Source: an uncultured Collinsella sp. (GTDB lineage Bacteria; Actinomycetota; Coriobacteriia; Coriobacteriales; Coriobacteriaceae). Taken from it: 64,000 bases of DNA. The translations under genes and the position numbers were made by a program. The DNA is taken from the NCBI GenBank assembly GCA_934646815.1, contig CAKUEW010000002.1, positions 248,001 through 312,000 of the forward strand, in the 5' to 3' direction. Numbering within the stretch: position 1 is the first letter of the stretch; each line of letters begins with the position of its first letter. Of the stretch, positions 9,771 to 18,157 are shown in pieces. The notes beneath the pieces are model-generated. The model was given only the letters and a program-made list of their open reading frames with translations, was not told where the DNA came from and did not search any database.

Positions 9771-10136
9771 ATGCGCTTTATGCTCAACTGGCTTTTCACC
9801 TCGATCGCCATCGCGATCGCCACATTTCTCGTCCCCGGCATTCAGCCCTTCGGCTTTGCCGAAGCCTGGGTCTGCTTCGCCTTCGTGGGCCTGTTCCTCA
9901 ACATCGTCGACTCGTTCGTCAAGCCGTTCCTGACGGTCATCTCGCTGCCGCTCACCATCATCACGCTCGGCATTTTCCAGCTCGTGGTCAACAGCTTTAT
10001 GCTCGAGCTCGCCAGCTACCTGTCGGTCAACCTGCTGGGCGTTGGCATCTCTATCGCCAGCTTTGGCTCGGCCTTTATGGGCAGCATTCTGGTCTCCATC
10101 ACGCGCAGCATTCTCGACAGCATCGCCGAGGACTAA
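9771..10136 (+). CDS. Phage-holin-family (Phage_holin_4_2) small membrane protein
   Basis: A 121-residue hydrophobic protein with four predicted transmembrane segments at roughly residues 5-25, 30-50, 55-80 and 90-112. It has the spacing and glycine-rich sequence of the PF04020 group, which is common in actinobacteria and usually not phage-linked. AAGGA precedes the ATG. No lysin or phage gene is nearby, so a membrane housekeeping role is more likely than lysis. A terminator follows the stop. Confidence 0.8.
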   Translation: MRFMLNWLFTSIAIAIATFLVPGIQPFGFAEAWVCFAFVGLFLNIVDSFVKPFLTVISLPLTIITLGIFQLVVNSFMLELASYLSVNLLGVGISIASFGSAFMGSILVSITRSILDSIAED

Positions 10137-10198
10137 GCCGCCCGGCTCAACTCGCCTGTCACAGAAGCCCAACGCGAACAACCGCTTCAGCCCAAAAC

Positions 10199-10240
10199 GA
10201 AGGCCGCCCATCGCACAAGATGAGCGGCCTTCACATTTGT
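10199..10240 (+). terminator. Terminator after the membrane protein gene
   Basis: Nine-base arms GAAGGCCGC and GCGGCCTTC enclose a 16-base loop, followed by a modest T-containing tail (ACATTTGT). Confidence 0.55.
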
Positions 10241-10300
10241 CAAGCCTCAGAGGGTAAGAACAACTGCCATTTCTACCCCGTCCCCAAGTAGCAGGTGGCG

Positions 10301-10729
10301 TTAGATCACGTAATCGAAGCCCTCACTGGGGGCGACGAGTTGGTCAAGCGTCACGCCGTCCAGGTAGTCGTTGATGAGCTTGTCCAAGTTCTTCCACACG
10401 TCGAGCGTGGGGCACTCATCCGAGCGCGAACAGCCCTTGCAGTCGCCGTCCAGGCAGGCAACCGGCGCCAGGCTTCCCTCGGTCAGGCGCAAGATCTCGC
10501 CCACCGTGTACTGCTCGGGCGGGCGCGTGAGCACGTAGCCGCCGCCCTTGCCGCGCATGCCCGAGAGCATGTTCGCGCGCACGAGCGTCGCCAGAATATT
10601 CTCCAGGTATTTCTCCGAAATCCCCTGGCGCGCCGCAATCTCTTTAAGCGGGATGCGGCCCGTGGCCTGGTGCTCGGCCAGGTCGACCATAACGCGCAGG
10701 GCATATCTGCCCTTTGTGGATACCAACAT
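10301..10729 (-). CDS. Rrf2-family transcriptional regulator (IscR/CymR-like)
   Basis: A 142-residue winged-helix regulator. It opens with the typical MLVSTKGRYALR and the helix-turn-helix LKEIAARQGISEKYLENI. It carries three conserved cysteines in CLDGDCKGCSRSDEC (residues 94-108), the arrangement that binds an Fe-S cluster in IscR/NsrR-type members. CymR lacks those ligands, so an Fe-S sensor is favoured. Being divergent from cysK suggests control of cysteine or sulfur supply. GAAAGG precedes the ATG. Confidence 0.9.
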   Translation of the reverse strand: MLVSTKGRYALRVMVDLAEHQATGRIPLKEIAARQGISEKYLENILATLVRANMLSGMRGKGGGYVLTRPPEQYTVGEILRLTEGSLAPVACLDGDCKGCSRSDECPTLDVWKNLDKLINDYLDGVTLDQLVAPSEGFDYVI

Positions 10730-10982
10730 ATATATTGCTGCCTTTCGGTCTGGTAAGTCGTAGAAATTCTAGCCGAAAAATTGGTTTTGAAAATACCCAT
10801 TCGCGTCAAGTGGGTTAATCATCTCGCAATAATCTTCTATTTCCTATTGCATTACTAGGCTTTAGTGTCTACTATGCTTGCCAACAGGAAAACGAACAAC
10901 CCATAAGGTTTGTAGGTTTAGCTGTTAGGCACACCGTAAAACCACACGGCAACCAGTTATTTTGAACACTTGGAGGTTCACC
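10730..10982. promoter_or_regulatory. Divergent Rrf2-cysK promoter region
   Basis: Unusually AT-rich for the window. For cysK, TTGCAT (10847-10852) and TACTAT (10870-10875) are separated by exactly 17 bases. For the regulator, a minus-strand TAGAAT (10766-10771) is a good -10 candidate. A ~100-base untranslated leader would precede cysK. I could not identify a clear Rrf2 operator by eye. Confidence 0.4.
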
Positions 10983-11921
10983 ATGAGCAAGGTTTACACG
11001 TCCATCGATCAACTTATCGGCCACACCCCGCTTTTGGAGCTCACCCACTTTGAGGCCGACGAGGACCTCAAGGCCCGCGTGCTAGTCAAGCTCGAATACT
11101 TCAACCCCGCCGGGTCGGTCAAAGACCGCGTCGCCAAGAACATGATCGACGAGGCCGAGAAGGCCGGCAAGCTCGTGCGCGGCGGCGACTACACCATCAT
11201 CGAACCCACGAGCGGCAACACCGGCGTCGGCATCGCCTCGGTGGCGGCGGCCCGCGGCTACAAGGTGATCATCACCATGCCCGAGACCATGTCCGTCGAG
11301 CGCCGCAAGCTTATGCAGGCCTATGGCGCGCAACTCGTGCTCACCGACGGCTCCAAGGGCATGAAGGGCGCCATCGCCAAGGCCGAGGAGCTGCAGAAGG
11401 AGACCCCCAACAGCATTATCGCCGGCCAGTTTGTGAACCCCGCCAACCCCGCCATCCACAAGGCCACGACCGGCCCCGAGATCTGGGACGACACCGACGG
11501 TCAGGTCGATATCTTCGTCGCCGGTGTGGGCACCGGTGGCACCGTGACCGGCGTGGGCGAGTTCCTTAAACAGCAGAACCCCGAGATCCAGGTTGTCGCC
11601 GTTGAGCCCGCCACCTCCCCGGTGCTTTCCAAGGGCCAGGCCGGCCCGCACAAGATTCAGGGCATCGGCGCCGGCTTTGTGCCCGACGTGCTCGACACCC
11701 AGGTTTACGACGAGATCATCCCCGTCGAGAACGAGGACGCCTTTGTCACCGGCCGCGCTGTGGGCAACAAGGAGGGCGTGCTCGTGGGCATTTCCTCCGG
11801 CGCCGCCGTGTGGGCCGCGCTGCAGCTGGCAAAGCGCCCCGAGAATGAGGGCAAAACCATCGTCGCCCTGCTGGCCGATACCGGCGAGCGCTACCTGTCC
11901 ACGGCGCTCTTCCAGGACTAG
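10983..11921 (+). CDS. cysK: Cysteine synthase A (O-acetylserine sulfhydrylase)
   Basis: PLP-dependent synthesis of cysteine from O-acetylserine and sulfide, 312 residues as usual. The PLP lysine is in NPAGSVKDR, the substrate loop is [10 protein letters not shown], and the phosphate-binding GTGGTVTG lies mid-protein. The start follows GGAGG; an upstream in-frame ATG is less well placed. Divergence from an Rrf2 regulator suggests regulation by sulfur or Fe-S status. Confidence 0.97.
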   Translation: MSKVYTSIDQLIGHTPLLELTHFEADEDLKARVLVKLEYFNPAGSVKDRVAKNMIDEAEKAGKLVRGGDYTIIEPTSGNTGVGIASVAAARGYKVIITMPETMSVERRKLMQAYGAQLVLTDGSKGMKGAIAKAEELQKETPNSIIAGQFVNPANPAIHKATTGPEIWDDTDGQVDIFVAGVGTGGTVTGVGEFLKQQNPEIQVVAVEPATSPVLSKGQAGPHKIQGIGAGFVPDVLDTQVYDEIIPVENEDAFVTGRAVGNKEGVLVGISSGAAVWAALQLAKRPENEGKTIVALLADTGERYLSTALFQD

Positions 11922-11992
11922 TTCCTGCAGTTGAACGGATGAGCCCAAGGCAAGCCGGTCTCCCCTCTCTTCTGGCGGCCTGAGCCCATCTC

Positions 11993-12027
11993 GTTCGGGT
12001 GTCCCACGAAGCACCCGAACTTGTTAC
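11993..12027 (+). terminator. Possible first terminator after cysK
   Basis: Nine-base perfect arms GTTCGGGTG and CACCCGAAC with a 12-base loop, followed by the short TTGTTAC. The T tract is weak. Confidence 0.4.
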
Positions 12028-12036
12028 AATGTCTGC

Positions 12037-12075
12037 GGCGCGGAACCAGCCTCCCGCGCCGCTTTTCTTTTTTGG
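12037..12075 (+). terminator. Strong intrinsic terminator just upstream of mnmA
   Basis: Nine-base GC arms GCGGCGCGG and CCGCGCCGC enclose ten bases and are followed by TTTTCTTTTTT. It ends about 28 bases before the mnmA start. TACAAT at 12027-12032, immediately upstream, resembles a -10 box, so this could end cysK or act in the mnmA leader. Confidence 0.75.
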
Positions 12076-12102
12076 CCGCATGCCACCAAGGAGAACCTCC
12101 CC

Positions 12103-13203
12103 ATGCACAACAAGCGCGTGCTCGTCGCCATGAGCGGCGGCGTCGATTCCAGCGTGACCGCGTACCTGCTCAAAAGCCAGGGCTACGAATGCGTTGGCGC
12201 CACGATGCGCCTCACCTGCCCCGCGCCCGATCCCGTCACGGGCATGAGCAAAGTCGACCGCGACATCGCCGACGCGAAGGCTGTTGCCGAGCGCATCGGC
12301 ATCCCCCACCACGTGCTCGACCTGCAGCAGACGTTCGACCGCAGCGTGATCGAGCGCTTTGTGACCGCCTACCAGGAGGGACTGACGCCCAATCCGTGCA
12401 TCATCTGCAACCGCCACATTAAGTTTGGTGCGTTGCTCGACGCAGCGTTGGATATGGGCTGCGACTATATCGCCACGGGCCACTACGCCAAGACGAGCCA
12501 GGCGCCCGATGGCACTTGGCAGTTGCATCGCGGCGAGGACCCCAAAAAGGACCAGAGTTATTTTTTGTATTCGCTCACGCAGGAGCGCCTGGCACACACG
12601 ATCTTTCCGCTGGCGGGTCTGGACAAAGAGCGCGACGTGCGCCGCATTGCCGCCGAACAGGGCTTTACCAACGCCAAGAAGGCCGAGAGCGAGGACATCT
12701 GCTTTATTCCCGACGGTGACTACGCGGGCTATATCGAGCGCCGATGCGGACATGCCGCTGCCTCGGGCGATATCGTATGGCGCGACGGCAGCGTGGTCGG
12801 GCGCCACAGCGGCGCGCTGCGCTACACCATCGGCCAGCGCAAGGGCTTGGGTGTTGCCATGGCACACCCCGTGTACGTAACGTGTGTCGACGCTGCCAGC
12901 AACACGGTGCACCTGGGCGAGGCCGAGGATCTAACGGCCGCTGCCCTTACGGCAAACGAGTGGATCTGGAGCGCACCGGCCGCACGCATGGAGGCCGAGC
13001 TCGATGCCGGCGGCATTCGCGTGGGCGCCAAGTACCGCTACCGGCAGAAAGACCAGGCCGCAACCCTCACGCGAGACACCGACGGGCAGATGCTGTTGAC
13101 CTTTGACGAGCCGCAACGAGCCATCGCCCCCGGCCAAGCCGTCGTAGTCTACCGCGGCGACGTCGTCCTGGGCGGCGGCACCGTCACCGCCGCCATCAAA
13201 TAG
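12103..13203 (+). CDS. mnmA: tRNA-specific 2-thiouridylase
   Basis: Transfers sulfur to U34 of Lys, Glu and Gln tRNAs. At 366 residues it is of standard length. The PP-loop is SGGVDSS (residues 11-17). The first catalytic cysteine is in NPCIICNRH (about 102-105) and the second in SEDICFIPDG (about 200). AAGGAG precedes the ATG. It follows cysK, so a sulfur-related neighbourhood is plausible, although a strong terminator separates the two. Confidence 0.97.
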   Translation: MHNKRVLVAMSGGVDSSVTAYLLKSQGYECVGATMRLTCPAPDPVTGMSKVDRDIADAKAVAERIGIPHHVLDLQQTFDRSVIERFVTAYQEGLTPNPCIICNRHIKFGALLDAALDMGCDYIATGHYAKTSQAPDGTWQLHRGEDPKKDQSYFLYSLTQERLAHTIFPLAGLDKERDVRRIAAEQGFTNAKKAESEDICFIPDGDYAGYIERRCGHAAASGDIVWRDGSVVGRHSGALRYTIGQRKGLGVAMAHPVYVTCVDAASNTVHLGEAEDLTAAALTANEWIWSAPAARMEAELDAGGIRVGAKYRYRQKDQAATLTRDTDGQMLLTFDEPQRAIAPGQAVVVYRGDVVLGGGTVTAAIK

Positions 13204-13217
13204 CCGCACCCCCCCCT

Positions 13218-13286
13218 AAGTTGCGGTGAAATAGGGACTGTTTAAGCGTTTAAATCCGCTAAACAGTCCCTATTTCACCGCAACTT
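13218..13286. repeat. Palindromic element family A copy 2
   Basis: Perfect arms of about 26 bases (AAGTTGCGGTGAAATAGGG ...) around a short AT-rich centre. It lies directly upstream of the HTH-HipA gene; copy 3 lies directly downstream of that gene. Confidence 0.9.
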
Positions 13287-13287
13287 T

Positions 13288-13343
13288 GTTAAGTATTATG
13301 TTCTCGTTAAATGCTAAACTTAACGATATAAATACTTAACGAG
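13288..13343. promoter_or_regulatory. Nested inverted-repeat operator of the HTH-HipA gene
   Basis: Outer arms GTTAAGTATT (13288-13297) and AATACTTAAC (13331-13340) are perfect inverted copies. Inner arms TCGTTAA (13304-13310) and TTAACGA (13320-13326) are also perfect. The half-site TTAACGA(G) recurs a third time over the ribosome-binding site (13336-13343). This arrangement is typical of autorepression by an HTH protein that blocks its own promoter. Confidence 0.6.
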
Positions 13344-13350
13344 GTGATGC

Positions 13351-14730
13351 ATGTTTATGGCAGATGCTAACTACATATCCATGGGCGATGCCGCACGCTT
13401 GCTGGGTATCACGAAAGCTCGCATTTCACAGCTGTCCGCAGCAGGAACGCTTACGTGCGACATCATCGGCGGGCGGAAGATGGTCGAATACAGTTCCGCA
13501 ATTGGCTATCAAAAAGTTCGCAGGCGCGGTCGCCGTCCCGCAGCCGATGTTGGACGCAAATTTACGTTGATGTCGGCCGAGTACGAGGTCGCTCGCATCT
13601 CGTTTGATTCGACACGCGAGTTCTCCCTTGAAATCGCAGAAGTACTCGACACGCAAAGGATGCCCTTCGGCACATGCTCAAGCTCCTCTCCGACGATAAA
13701 CAAACGAGCGCTCAACACGTGGTGGAGCCATCGGTCGGTTCCCGATGTCCGTCCCGGGCTTACTGCCCGCTATCACGACCTGGGAATTGTCAACGGCATC
13801 GAAGCACCGGTTCGGAGCCTGGGTCTCTCTCTTTCGGATTGCTATTGGCTGCGGCCTGCCGATTGTGACGAACTCAATTGGCAAGACCTCAATTACTTTG
13901 AAAACAGCTTTGAGCGGTCGGCGCCCGAGGAGCGCTCGGACTGGCTGGAGGGTATAGGCCTTAAAAATCCCGATAACACGTCCGAGGGCAAGCTCCCTAA
14001 ATCTTGGATAATCCGCAACGGCATTCGAGTCTTGGCAAAAGGATGCGGCGTGGATGACCAGCGCCCGTTTAACGAAGCAGTCGCGACGGCCCTCCATCGC
14101 CGTCTTTTATCTGAAGGAGAATTTGTTTCTTACACGGTTGAGCGCATGTTCGATGGCCCCGTGTGTCTGTGCGACGATTTTCTAAATGGACGCGAAGAAT
14201 ACGTGCCAGCCGTGTATATCAAGGACGCGCTCGGCAGCCAACGTGGAAGTTCCACATACGACCGCTATTGTCGATTCCTCGCTCGACACGGGGCGGACGA
14301 ATCCGCTGTGAGAAAATCCATGTCGCAGATGATCGTCTGCGACGCCATATTGGCCAACAGCGACCGCCATTGGCGAAACTTTGGCATCATCCGCAATGTT
14401 GACACGTTGGAGGTAAAGCCCGCGCCACTGTTTGATAGCGGCAATTGCCTGTGGTACAACGTGCCAATCGCCACGATCGCGGCCGGGGAGTTCGGATTTG
14501 CCGCCAAGCCGTTTGGTCCGGATCCCGCCGCCCAACTGGCGCTTGCGGACTCGCTCGATTGGTTTAACGCATCGCGACTCGACGGATTCGTTGATGAAGC
14601 AATCGAAATTCTGTCGCAAAGCGCATGGGCAACGGCAGAGGACCGTCTCGAAGCCATCCGTCGCGGTCTAGAGCGCCGCATGATTGAGGTGAGCGCCGCC
14701 GTCGAAGTACTTCAACACGTGCGGCGTTAA
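13351..14730 (+). CDS. HTH-HipA kinase-like fusion protein
   Basis: A 459-residue protein. Residues 8-55 form a MerR/excisionase-like helix-turn-helix (GDAARLLGITKARISQLS). From about residue 130 on there is a HipA-family domain: LSLSDCYWL, then the kinase catalytic segment NSDRHWRNFG (about 335-345) and the metal-binding PLFDSG (about 362-367). HipA kinases are toxins or phosphoregulators usually paired with a separate HTH antitoxin HipB; here an HTH is fused in cis. No separate antitoxin gene is adjacent. Base composition is visibly less GC-rich than the neighbours, and the gene is flanked by identical palindromes, suggesting lateral arrival. GAGGTG precedes the ATG. Confidence 0.75.
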   Translation: MFMADANYISMGDAARLLGITKARISQLSAAGTLTCDIIGGRKMVEYSSAIGYQKVRRRGRRPAADVGRKFTLMSAEYEVARISFDSTREFSLEIAEVLDTQRMPFGTCSSSSPTINKRALNTWWSHRSVPDVRPGLTARYHDLGIVNGIEAPVRSLGLSLSDCYWLRPADCDELNWQDLNYFENSFERSAPEERSDWLEGIGLKNPDNTSEGKLPKSWIIRNGIRVLAKGCGVDDQRPFNEAVATALHRRLLSEGEFVSYTVERMFDGPVCLCDDFLNGREEYVPAVYIKDALGSQRGSSTYDRYCRFLARHGADESAVRKSMSQMIVCDAILANSDRHWRNFGIIRNVDTLEVKPAPLFDSGNCLWYNVPIATIAAGEFGFAAKPFGPDPAAQLALADSLDWFNASRLDGFVDEAIEILSQSAWATAEDRLEAIRRGLERRMIEVSAAVEVLQHVRR

Positions 14731-14743
14731 CCCCTCCCCTCTT

Positions 14744-14812
14744 AAGTTGCGGTGAAATAGGGACTGTTTAGCGATTTAAAACGCTTAAACAGTCCCTATT
14801 TCACCGCAACTT
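14744..14812. repeat. Palindromic element family A copy 3
   Basis: Nearly identical to copy 2, including the GGGACTGTTTA arm extension, with a different central few bases. It starts 13 bases after the HTH-HipA stop codon. Confidence 0.9.
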
Positions 14813-14820
14813 TTAGAGGA

Positions 14821-14854
14821 CGCCCCGGCTGGCATTGCTGCGGCAGCCGGGGCG
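14821..14854 (-). terminator. Terminator of the M42 peptidase gene
   Basis: Eleven-base perfect arms CGCCCCGGCTG and CAGCCGGGGCG with a 12-base loop; the tail on the minus strand is only modestly T-rich. Confidence 0.5.
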
Positions 14855-14917
14855 ACGGGTTCGATTGCGCTGTCAGTACGTTTGGCACTGTCAGCGCACT
14901 TGGCGTTGCCGCCGCGC

Positions 14918-15940
14918 TTAGCGCTGGACGTAGGCGCGGACGAGTTCGAAGGTATTGCGCACGCCGTCGATGTGGCTGCGCTCGTAGTTGTGGCTTGCGT
15001 ACACACCGGGGCCGATCAGGCCATGGCGAATGTCATAGCCGGCCGAAAGCGTGGCCTCGACGTCGGAGCCATAATGCGGGTACACATCGATGGCGTAGTC
15101 GAGCTCCAGCTCGCGCGCAATGTTGGACAGCGTCGTCACCAGGTCGTAGTTGTACGGACCGCCCGAATCCTTGGCACAGATCGAAACCATGCGCTCGGTG
15201 CAGCCCAGGTCGTCACCCACGCAGCCCATGTCCACGCTGATCATCTCGCGCGTGTCGGCCGGCACAAAAGCACCGCCGTGGCCAACCTCCTCGTACACCG
15301 TAAAGAGCAGCGACACCTTACGCGAAAGCGTTACCTCGCCGGCGGCAACGGCGCGCGCCAGGCCCAGCAAAATCGCCGCGGACAGTTTGTCATCCAAGAA
15401 GCGGCTCTTAATGTAGCCGCTCTTCGTCACCGTGGTACGCGGATCCATCGCGATGATGTCACCAGTCTGAATGCCCAGCTCAAGCACGTCATCCTTGCTG
15501 TCGACGTTCTCGTCGAGCAGGATCTCCATGTTCTTCTCGATGGTCTTGACCGGCTCGTCGGCCACGTGTGCCGAGGGCTCGGTGTTGAGGACCACGCCCG
15601 TGTAGACCTTACCATCGCGCGTGTAGACCATGCAGTTCTCGCCGTCTGCCGTAGACCACTGATGTCCACCAAGGGTCGTGGGACGCAGACGACCATTGTC
15701 CTTAATGGAGCGAACCATCGCGCCCAGGGTATCGACATGGCTTGCAAGCACCAGCGGCTCACCCTCGCCACCAAGTTCCACCAGAACATTGCCCTTGTTG
15801 GAACGCTCGGGCCCAAAGCCCATCTCACGCAGCGTTTCCATCAGATAATCGGTCGCCGCACGGGTATAGCCCGTAGGCGAAGCAATAGAAGTCAACGCCT
15901 TGAGCTGCTCGGTTATATAATCTAGTTCAGGATTCACCAT
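14918..15940 (-). CDS. M42-family metallopeptidase (glutamyl/deblocking aminopeptidase-like)
   Basis: A cytosolic, dinuclear-metal aminopeptidase of 340 residues. Visible metal-site motifs are ASHVDTLG (His/Asp), FLDDKLSAA (bridging Asp), YEEVGHGG (catalytic Glu-Glu) and a C-terminal SHNYERSH. The start is taken at ATG-GTG-AAT with GGAG six bases upstream; an in-frame upstream extension lacks a ribosome site. The gene stands alone between a terminator and the divergent two-component operon. Confidence 0.92.
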   Translation of the reverse strand: MVNPELDYITEQLKALTSIASPTGYTRAATDYLMETLREMGFGPERSNKGNVLVELGGEGEPLVLASHVDTLGAMVRSIKDNGRLRPTTLGGHQWSTADGENCMVYTRDGKVYTGVVLNTEPSAHVADEPVKTIEKNMEILLDENVDSKDDVLELGIQTGDIIAMDPRTTVTKSGYIKSRFLDDKLSAAILLGLARAVAAGEVTLSRKVSLLFTVYEEVGHGGAFVPADTREMISVDMGCVGDDLGCTERMVSICAKDSGGPYNYDLVTTLSNIARELELDYAIDVYPHYGSDVEATLSAGYDIRHGLIGPGVYASHNYERSHIDGVRNTFELVRAYVQR

Positions 15941-16052
15941 CGCTCCTATCGGTCGATGCGCCAAAACGCGGTATAGTCATTCGCGAACTCGATGCGGCAG
16001 ACGCCCATCACAGCGCGCCGCCCCAGTATAACCATCAATCGTGGAGGAATCG

Positions 16053-16772
16053 ATGCGCGTCGCCATCATAGAAGACGATACCCAGCAAGCAGAGACCACC
16101 GCAGCCTTCCTCTCCCGCTTTTCCTCAGAACGCGAGCGCCCAATCTCGTACACCATCTTCACCACGGGGGATGACGCCATCAAGGCGTACAAGCCTGTAT
16201 GGGATCTAATATTGCTCGACATCGAGATGCCGGGCACCAACGGAATGGATGTCGCCCGTGCCATCCGCGCCAACGACCAGAAAGTCGAAATCGTCTTTAT
16301 AACCCAGCTTGCCGGCTTTGCAATCGAAGGCTACGAGGTCCGGGCATTTGACTACATCCTCAAACCCGTAGCGTATGCACCGTTCGCCCTTAAGCTCGAT
16401 CGCGTCTGCCAGGCAATCGACTGGCACCGCGATGCCCAGATAACCGTGACCAACCAAACGGGATCGCACCGCATCGCCTGTTCGGACGCGCTCTACATCG
16501 CAAGCGAGGATCATCGCCTCACATTTCACCTGGCCTGCGGCACCTCGCTCTCGACAACCACCACGACGCTTGCCGCCGTTCAAGATGAGCTGGCCCCGCA
16601 GGGGTTTGCCCGTTGCCACAAAAAGTATCTGGTTAATCTTCGCTATGTCGGCGGATACCAAAAAGACGCCATCACCCTGTCTCGCCCTGGAGCAGAATCA
16701 GTCAGCTTGCCTCTCAGCCGATCGTTTCGTTCGGATTTTTTAAAAGCGCTCCTGACCCGCTGGGAGGGCTAA
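16053..16772 (+). CDS. LytTR-family response regulator (AgrA-like)
   Basis: A 239-residue regulator. The receiver domain has acidic residues IIEDD near 5-9, phosphoacceptor Asp56 in LLDIEMPG and the switch lysine in ILKPV. The LytTR DNA-binding domain covers about residues 130-239 (FARCHKKYLVNLRYV). The start follows GGAGG; the GTG 12 bases upstream overlaps that site and is rejected. Its stop is three bases from the sensor kinase start. LytTR proteins bind paired direct repeats about 21 bp apart; such a pair lies in front of the nearby pilus operon. Confidence 0.93.
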   Translation: MRVAIIEDDTQQAETTAAFLSRFSSERERPISYTIFTTGDDAIKAYKPVWDLILLDIEMPGTNGMDVARAIRANDQKVEIVFITQLAGFAIEGYEVRAFDYILKPVAYAPFALKLDRVCQAIDWHRDAQITVTNQTGSHRIACSDALYIASEDHRLTFHLACGTSLSTTTTTLAAVQDELAPQGFARCHKKYLVNLRYVGGYQKDAITLSRPGAESVSLPLSRSFRSDFLKALLTRWEG

Positions 16773-16775
16773 GGC

Positions 16776-18128
16776 ATGCCTGCATTTTTGGGACATATCG
16801 TCGAGCTCGGAACGATGCAATGCTGCCTCATCGCAACCTTGGGGCTCATGGGGCCGCTCGAGCGGAGAGAGCGCTTTGGCGTGCGTCTCGCCCTATCGCT
16901 TGGAATGCTCTTGCTGTTGACGTCCCCCATCTATGCGTATCAGGCGGCAACTCTCGCGCGGCTCATTAGCCATCCCATGGCTTCCGAGGCGCTACAGTGC
17001 GCTCTGCTCGCATTGGCGTCGATAATGCATCTTGCGCTTTTTATCGTCTCGCTTGCGGGGCTGTACCTAGCCTGCTTTAACGTCAAGCTCGGGCAGGCGC
17101 TGTATTGCTCCACCATCGCATATCTTACGCAAGACGTCGCCTATACGCTTTTTACCCTGCTTATGCCTTGGGCCTCGCATCGTGGAACACGCCCGCTCCA
17201 ACCCCAGACACTGCCGGTGGAGCTCGGAATCTTGGCACTCACCATACTTGTCTTTAGACCCATCGCTCGCAAGCTCTTTGTCGGCGGCGGGCGCAAGCCC
17301 GAGGGCCCTTTATCCCTAGCACTCATGATGGCCACCCTCGGTATCAGCAAAGCCCTGGGCACCATCATGTCCATCAGCTACTCCGCCCACGCAGCGGGCC
17401 TGTTTCGCATTTCCGTCCTCTACGACCTCTTATTGAGCGCAAGCGTCACGGGAGCGCAAATGCTGATCTTCTCAACAGCCGCCATGCAGCGTCGCCTTGC
17501 GACCGAACGCGCTGTTGCCGCCAGCCAGCGTCGGCAGTTTGAGAACCTTATCGATGCGACCGACACCATCAAGCGCAAAAGCCATGACCTCAAACTGTTA
17601 ATTTCCGCGCTCGAGGTTGCTGGAGACAGCGCGTCCCGCTCTAAAGCCCTATCGAGCGTCAAGCTGGCGATCGCAACCCTCGATATGGCACAAAACACCG
17701 GTTGCGCCGAACTCGATGCGGTGCTCAACCGAGCGTGGGGGCAATGCGAAGCGAAGCAAATTGCCTGGACTAGCATGGCCGAGGGAGCCGCCGTTGCGCA
17801 TATCGACCCGTTCGACTTGTTTGTGCTGGTTGGAAACGCCCTGGATAACGCAATCGAGGCCGTCGAGCATATCGACGACCCCGATCGGCGCTTTATATCG
17901 TTTTCGCTTAAAGCAAGCGGCTCACTGGCGTTTATGGAGATCGACAACTATACGGACAGCAGTCCTGTATTTATAAACGGACTGCCCCAAACGACAAAGC
18001 CGCAACGCGATAGCCACGGCTACGGCGTATCCAACATGGCCGAAGTCGTCGCTCGCTACGATGGCGCTATGGAATGCTCGGAGCACGACGGTGTCTATAC
18101 GCTCAGAATCATGCTGCCCATTCCGTAG
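16776..18128 (+). CDS. GHKL sensor histidine kinase (AgrC/ComD-like)
   Basis: Cognate kinase of the upstream LytTR regulator, 450 residues. The N-terminal half (about 1-230) contains six to seven transmembrane segments. The phosphoacceptor is His270 in RKSHDLKLL. The ATP-binding N box is GNALDNAIEAVE (about 352), followed by a glycine-rich SHGYGVSNM. The multi-span sensor with no extracellular domain is typical of peptide-pheromone receptors, but no pheromone precursor gene was recognised nearby. It converges on the sortase gene with only 29 bases between stop codons. Confidence 0.9.
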   Translation: MPAFLGHIVELGTMQCCLIATLGLMGPLERRERFGVRLALSLGMLLLLTSPIYAYQAATLARLISHPMASEALQCALLALASIMHLALFIVSLAGLYLACFNVKLGQALYCSTIAYLTQDVAYTLFTLLMPWASHRGTRPLQPQTLPVELGILALTILVFRPIARKLFVGGGRKPEGPLSLALMMATLGISKALGTIMSISYSAHAAGLFRISVLYDLLLSASVTGAQMLIFSTAAMQRRLATERAVAASQRRQFENLIDATDTIKRKSHDLKLLISALEVAGDSASRSKALSSVKLAIATLDMAQNTGCAELDAVLNRAWGQCEAKQIAWTSMAEGAAVAHIDPFDLFVLVGNALDNAIEAVEHIDDPDRRFISFSLKASGSLAFMEIDNYTDSSPVFINGLPQTTKPQRDSHGYGVSNMAEVVARYDGAMECSEHDGVYTLRIMLPIP

Positions 18129-18157
18129 CAACAGCCAGCGGAACGGGCGCTGACTTG

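Noticed and set aside
9771..10136. Prophage remnant
   Set aside because: The holin-family label is misleading; no integrase, lysin, or structural phage gene lies nearby.
9570..10211. Minus-strand frame opposite the small membrane protein
   Set aside because: Acidic low-complexity antisense translation; the plus strand gives a family-matching membrane protein.
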